Below are positions 21,944 through 24,920 of a stretch of DNA of 24,920 bases, in pieces. Made by a program: the position numbers and the translations under genes. The DNA is taken from IMG/VR virus record IMGVR_UViG_3300049855_000135, positions 1 through 24,920 of that record; one strand, 5' to 3'. The notes under the pieces are model-generated. The model was not told the origin of the DNA. It saw nothing but the letters and a program-made list of their open reading frames with translations, and did no database searches. Position 1 is the first letter of the stretch. Each line of letters begins with the position of its first letter. The DNA comes from a virus.

Positions 21944-22200
21944 CAAGACCCGAATGGATACCCAAGGAACCGAACGACGAACACTGGAACCATAACAGAG
22001 AGATGCTGGCTCGGTACGTAAGGAACCAAGTGGAATACCATGTCGATCTGGAAACAAGACCGTCCTTCCAAGATTTTCTCTCGCTGTGGGCTACCTCGCA
22101 CATGGACTACTGGGACACGCTCAACGCTTCCTTCTGGAGAACCTTCTGGCATGCCTACAATGTCTTTTGCGCGGGCAGAGTGAGTGTTCGCAAAGATTGA
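21940..22200 (+). CDS. Small aromatic-rich protein, unknown
   Basis: This 86-residue protein starts at the ATG at 21940 (ATGA overlap). It is rich in Trp, Tyr and His (EWIPKEPNDEHWNHN, then FLSLWATSHMDYWDTL, then SFWRTFWHAYNVF), which is unusual. No family is recognised. Confidence 0.6.
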   Translation: MTRPEWIPKEPNDEHWNHNREMLARYVRNQVEYHVDLETRPSFQDFLSLWATSHMDYWDTLNASFWRTFWHAYNVFCAGRVSVRKD

Positions 22201-22235
22201 CTCCACCCCACCCTTCTGCTTTACTCAGTCCCAGT

Positions 22236-22266
22236 CCCGACGAATCGGGGCGACCGCCGTAAGCGG
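22236..22266 (+). other. Two small hairpins in the gap before the primase gene pair
   Basis: CCCGA (22236-22240) pairs with TCGGG (22245-22249) around CGAA. Next to it CCGC (22254-22257) pairs with GCGG (22263-22266) around a five-base loop. They lead into the longer hairpin at 22289-22377, so the 190-base gap seems to be mostly structured RNA. Confidence 0.4.
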
Positions 22267-22276
22267 GAAAAGAACT

Positions 22277-22393
22277 ATGAACTCAATTCAAAAGCACAGA
22301 GCTGCGTCTCGCTCGGGTTTTTCCGGGCATCGTCCGGGTTCACCCCTTACGGGGCGGGACGTGGCTCTGTGCTTTTGGAGGAATGAAGAATGA
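22277..22393 (+). CDS. Short ORF (38 residues) running through the long hairpin, doubtful
   Basis: It runs from the ATG at 22277 to TGA at 22391-22393, overlapping the next ATG as ATGA, as real genes do here. The product is Arg/Ser/Gly-rich (MNSIQKHRAASRSGFSGHR) and the upstream site GGGAAAAG is weak. Because the sequence is shaped by a near-perfect hairpin, it may be a translated leader that affects the structure, or chance. It has no recognised homology. Confidence 0.35.
   Translation: MNSIQKHRAASRSGFSGHRPGSPLTGRDVALCFWRNEE
22289..22377 (+). promoter_or_regulatory. Long structured hairpin upstream of the primase gene pair
   Basis: Bases 22289-22302 pair perfectly with 22364-22377 (14 bp). 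The helix continues with two G-U pairs (303-304 with 362-363) and eight more pairs (305-312 with 354-361, one of them U-G), giving about 24 bp. The loop (22313-22353) contains two further small stems, CCGG at 323-326 with 334-337 and CCC with GGG around 344-353. The 3' arm abuts the GGAGGA ribosome-binding site of the next gene. A-tract and T-tract ends resemble a bidirectional terminator, but the size points to a regulatory RNA or replication-linked structure. Confidence 0.6.
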
Positions 22394-22641
22394 ATAAACC
22401 AGAAAACGTATTATGGGCAGAATTCATGGCCGCAGCACTGCAGCCTGTTATCGCCGGAAACTGGAAAAACGATAATATGAGTATACTGGATATCGCAGAT
22501 GCAGCCGCCAATCACGCCGATTGCGCCTTAAACGAGTATTACGCCAGATACAAGAGAGACGGAGAGAGAACTGAACATGAATGCTTTAACTGCACTATGA
22601 CGGCAAACGACTATCTTGATCGCAAAGAGGATCAAAAATAA
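22390..22641 (+). CDS. Small protein immediately upstream of the primase, unknown
   Basis: This 83-residue protein starts at the ATG at 22390 with GGAGGA seven bases upstream. It is helical and acidic (VLWAEFMAAALQPVIAGN, then ILDIADAAANHADCALNEYY) and ends with a charged helix with two Cys (ECFNC). The stop TAA overlaps the primase ATG by one base. It may be a primase partner; no family is recognised. Confidence 0.65.
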   Translation: MNKPENVLWAEFMAAALQPVIAGNWKNDNMSILDIADAAANHADCALNEYYARYKRDGERTEHECFNCTMTANDYLDRKEDQK

Positions 22642-24806
22642 TGTCCTACCATAACATCCCGAAAGAACTCAAAGACCTCAATCAATGGGTTGTCTGGAAG
22701 CTCGTAGCCGACGCAGACGGCAAGACAACGAAGATTCCGTTCAACCCACTGACCGGACGGAACGCCTCCACAAAAGACCCAGGGACATGGTGTTCGTATG
22801 ACGCCGCCGTGTCGAATGTGGACTACTACTCGGGTATCGGCTTTGTGTTCAGCAAGGACACCCCCTACTTCGGCATAGACATCGACAAGATCGACGACGA
22901 ACACGCCGAACTCCCTAACTGGTTTGAAACCTACGCAGAGCGATCCTTCTCGGGGGAAGGCATCCACATCATTGGCAAGGGAAAGCTGCCGGGGCGAGGC
23001 AGGAAGAAGTCAACGGGAGAGCATAAGGGTGTTGAGGTTTACGACGCAGGCCGCTACTTCGTTATGACGGGAGACGTTATCACAAAAGAGCCGGTGAAAG
23101 ACTGTCAGGAAAAACTCGATGCCTTCTTTGAAGCCGAATTCGGAGAGCCAGAGGAAGAAGCACCTCAAAGGCAGTACCGCCCCACACCCAGACCAATCAG
23201 CGAAAGCGATCACGAATTGCTGGACCTCATCCGGCAGTCAGATAGCGCAGCAAAATTTGAACCGCTCTGGAACGGCGACATATCAGCGTTCAACGACGAC
23301 CACAGCAGGGCTGATGCCTCCCTCATGGCGATCCTTTATTGGTGGACGAGGGGCGACCGGCTCCGTTGCGAGTCATTATTCCGACAGTCAGGCTTGAATC
23401 GCCAGAAATTCGAGAGCAGGCAGGACTACAGAGATTTGACTTGGAAGAAAGTGGACGACGGAAACGTCAGAGACGAAACGCCACCAGAGATGGACTTCTC
23501 GGCAATAATAGCGTCGGTAAAGGCCCCCACCGTAACCATCACTACACCCAAGGCCACCACAACAGACCGCCCATGGGACACAGTGACGATTGAGGACGTA
23601 AGAGATGCTATATCGGGAACGGTCCTCGGGACTATTGCAGACGCTATTTGCGCCCCCGGCAAACCGGAACTCCCCCTTGAGGTCGGCCTATCAAGAGGTC
23701 TTGCTCTTTGTGGTTGCGCCCTGTCACAGAAACGGGTGAAGCCGCCTGGATTGGCAGGAGCCATAGCCCTCGGCCCAGAATGGGCGAAGGTCCGAATTCT
23801 ATCCGCAGACGGCCAGGTGCCCAATTTCTACTGTCTCCTCATCGGACGCTCCTCTGCGGGAAAGGACGTTGGCGGAATAGCGAGAAAGGCCGCACAACGC
23901 CGCAAATGGCTCCTCGCCGCAGCAGGAAGCGAAGAAGGTCTACAAGACCGCCTTGTAGCCACATCGAATGGCGTTATCGCCATCGGAGAAATGCAGAACT
24001 GGTTAGACAAGACCCACTGGCAGTACAAAGCGGCCTCATTCCTGACCTCCGTATTCACGGAAGGCTGCATAGATACGGCTCTTTCCACTAGAGGCGACGC
24101 CAAGGCTCGCTATTCCGAGTTCTGCTACCCAAGCATCATGGCGGCAGTTCAGCCAGGGGTAATCGAGCGCATGGCGACAACCACGGCTGTTGAGTCGGGC
24201 TTCCTTGGCCGCTTCCTAATATGCCAGATGCCCGTAGGGACGCGGTCCATCGCCCGGACGGGTGATATGTCGGCTATCCACAAGCAGGTTTTTGACGCCC
24301 TTTCTGTGCTAACCAGAAAGGAAGGCGACGTAGACCCAGGAGAGGACTATCAGCTCGAACTGGAGGACCAGTTCGCAGCCGCAGGCTCAGAACCATTCGC
24401 CTCATGGCGGCGACTCTGTGGCGAATACTACCCCCGCATGGCTCTCATCCTGTCCAGCAGCCCGAACGACACATCCCTCATGGCCCGAATCACAGAGGAC
24501 GGCAAACGCAGGGCAAAGGTCCTAGTCTATTACTTCTTCCGGCAGGCGCAACAGGTATTCGGAAAACTCTACTTCTCGACCGAACAGACAACATTCGAGA
24601 ACTTCCTGCACCGGATCCACCTGAAAGTCTGGAGGTCCCCAAACCGCCGCTGCACGAAGTCCGACATAAGCACCGACATCGGCAAAGGCACCACCGCAAA
24701 ATGGCGAGAAATGGTCATCGACGAACTCGGCCAGAGAAAGGCCGTCTCCATCGCCAAAGACGGCAAAGAATGGACCCTCACAGCCATCAAGGAACCACAG
24801 GAATGA
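22641..24806 (+). CDS. Primase-polymerase (AEP) fused to a DUF3987-type helicase domain
   Basis: A 721-residue protein from the ATG at 22641 (TAATG overlap). The AEP/prim-pol core has FGIDIDKID (Asp80, Asp82), SGEGIHII (His109), and VEVYDAGRYFVMTG (131-144). A middle part (FEPLWNGDISAFNDDHSRAD, to RQSGLNRQKFE) fits the helix-bundle domain that follows NrS-1-type polymerases. From about residue 315 a DUF3987-like ATPase follows, with a Walker A-like GRSSAGKD (402-409) and GVIAIGEM (444-451). The last residue of that loop is Asp, where Ser or Thr is usual. A single protein could thus start and extend DNA chains and unwind them. It is the largest gene of the rightward unit. Confidence 0.85.
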   Translation: MSYHNIPKELKDLNQWVVWKLVADADGKTTKIPFNPLTGRNASTKDPGTWCSYDAAVSNVDYYSGIGFVFSKDTPYFGIDIDKIDDEHAELPNWFETYAERSFSGEGIHIIGKGKLPGRGRKKSTGEHKGVEVYDAGRYFVMTGDVITKEPVKDCQEKLDAFFEAEFGEPEEEAPQRQYRPTPRPISESDHELLDLIRQSDSAAKFEPLWNGDISAFNDDHSRADASLMAILYWWTRGDRLRCESLFRQSGLNRQKFESRQDYRDLTWKKVDDGNVRDETPPEMDFSAIIASVKAPTVTITTPKATTTDRPWDTVTIEDVRDAISGTVLGTIADAICAPGKPELPLEVGLSRGLALCGCALSQKRVKPPGLAGAIALGPEWAKVRILSADGQVPNFYCLLIGRSSAGKDVGGIARKAAQRRKWLLAAAGSEEGLQDRLVATSNGVIAIGEMQNWLDKTHWQYKAASFLTSVFTEGCIDTALSTRGDAKARYSEFCYPSIMAAVQPGVIERMATTTAVESGFLGRFLICQMPVGTRSIARTGDMSAIHKQVFDALSVLTRKEGDVDPGEDYQLELEDQFAAAGSEPFASWRRLCGEYYPRMALILSSSPNDTSLMARITEDGKRRAKVLVYYFFRQAQQVFGKLYFSTEQTTFENFLHRIHLKVWRSPNRRCTKSDISTDIGKGTTAKWREMVIDELGQRKAVSIAKDGKEWTLTAIKEPQE

Positions 24807-24920
24807 ACACCATTTTAGGTTTAGGATTAGGAAAGCCGTTCCTAAATGCTTTCCTAAACCTCAAGTCGTTAACACATAGCAACTTACGGAGCAACTTAGG
24901 AAAAAACAGCCACCCTACCC
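24803..24920 (+). CDS. Possible start of a further gene, partial (right edge)
   Basis: The ATG at 24803 overlaps the primase stop as ATGA, and the frame stays open for 39 codons to the edge. The peptide is low-complexity (MNTILGLGLGKPFLNAFLNL), with Leu, Gly and Asn mainly because the DNA repeats TTAGG and CCTAA. The overlap argues for a gene; the repeats argue for a binding-site array. It is not possible to decide within the window. Confidence 0.35.
   Translation, partial: MNTILGLGLGKPFLNAFLNLKSLTHSNLRSNLGKNSHPT
24815..24900. repeat. TTAGG/CCTAA repeat cluster after the primase
   Basis: TTAGG occurs at 24815-24819, 24821-24825, 24827-24831 and 24896-24900, and CCTAA (its complement) at 24841-24845 and 24853-24857. 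AGGTTTAGG...AGGAAAGC is largely complementary to GCTTTCCTAAACCT (24848-24861), and AGCAACTTA is repeated at 24878-24886 and 24890-24898. Such iterated sites next to a primase gene could be a replication origin or a regulatory array. Confidence 0.5.

Noticed and set aside
22289-22377. The structured element as a tRNA gene
   Set aside because: A GGTTCA-like bit is present, but there is no seven-base acceptor stem with a proper D-arm, anticodon loop and T-arm spacing on either strand.
22289-22377. The structured element as a simple intrinsic terminator
   Set aside because: A loop of 41 bases with inner stems and a U-tract that is part of the helix do not fit a standard terminator, although some termination cannot be excluded.
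24815-24831. TTAGG repeats as telomere repeats
   Set aside because: Only three in tandem, with complementary copies nearby and not at a confirmed DNA end; the window edge is arbitrary.
1-24920. CRISPR array or insertion sequence
   Set aside because: No regularly spaced direct repeats with unique spacers and no transposase-like gene or terminal inverted repeats with target duplications were seen.

Overview
The window is part of a tailed double-stranded DNA phage genome (Caudoviricetes), or of a prophage or metagenomic phage contig. It carries a large terminase, a scaffold-like protein, a major capsid protein, a portal and a tail-fibre-like protein, plus a phage recombination and replication module. 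I see no rRNA, no tRNA, no CRISPR, and no recognisable integrase, lysin or DNA polymerase family outside the primase. The host cannot be read directly. Two products of the virion region start with typical Sec signal peptides and several small genes encode single membrane helices, which would suit a Gram-negative host. I also see frequent Thr-Asn pairs in the virion proteins, but I would not name a host phylum from them.

The layout is two divergent transcription units around a control region at about 16463-16619. Leftward (minus strand) runs one very compact gene chain: a 38-codon ORF, a RusA Holliday junction resolvase, about fifteen small orphan genes (11.2-16.0 kb), a PAPS-reductase-like PP-loop gene, the large terminase, a small membrane protein, an HTH protein and a small basic protein. 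After a terminator-like hairpin (8468-8499) come scaffold, major capsid, a coiled-coil protein, a secreted-type protein, a small protein, portal, a connector-like protein and a long repetitive tail-fibre-like gene that runs off the left edge. Rightward (plus strand) runs the replication and recombination unit: a conserved phage early protein, a Sak4-type RecA-fold ATPase, a small ORF, a DUF669 ssDNA-binding-like protein, a Cas4-like Fe-S exonuclease, a ribbon-helix-helix-like ORF, a DEAH SF2 helicase with a zinc ribbon, four or five small genes, and a 721-residue primase-polymerase/helicase fusion.

Almost every adjacent gene pair overlaps by ATGA, GTGA or TAATG. I used these overlaps to choose starts and to recover several genes under 60 codons (8533-8673, 11770-11886, 12792-12923, 12920-13072, 17776-17934).

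Functionally, the rightward genes (ATPase recombinase, ssDNA-binding protein, exonuclease, helicase, primase-polymerase), together with RusA from the leftward unit, form a coherent set for recombination-coupled replication and branch resolution before packaging by the terminase. The most unusual region is 11.7-14.1 kb. There a small-gene pair has been duplicated, and a PAPS-reductase-like gene sits inside one copy, splitting it into an N-terminal and a C-terminal remnant. The other stand-out is a long, nearly perfect hairpin (22289-22377) just before the ribosome-binding site of the gene pair that ends in the primase.
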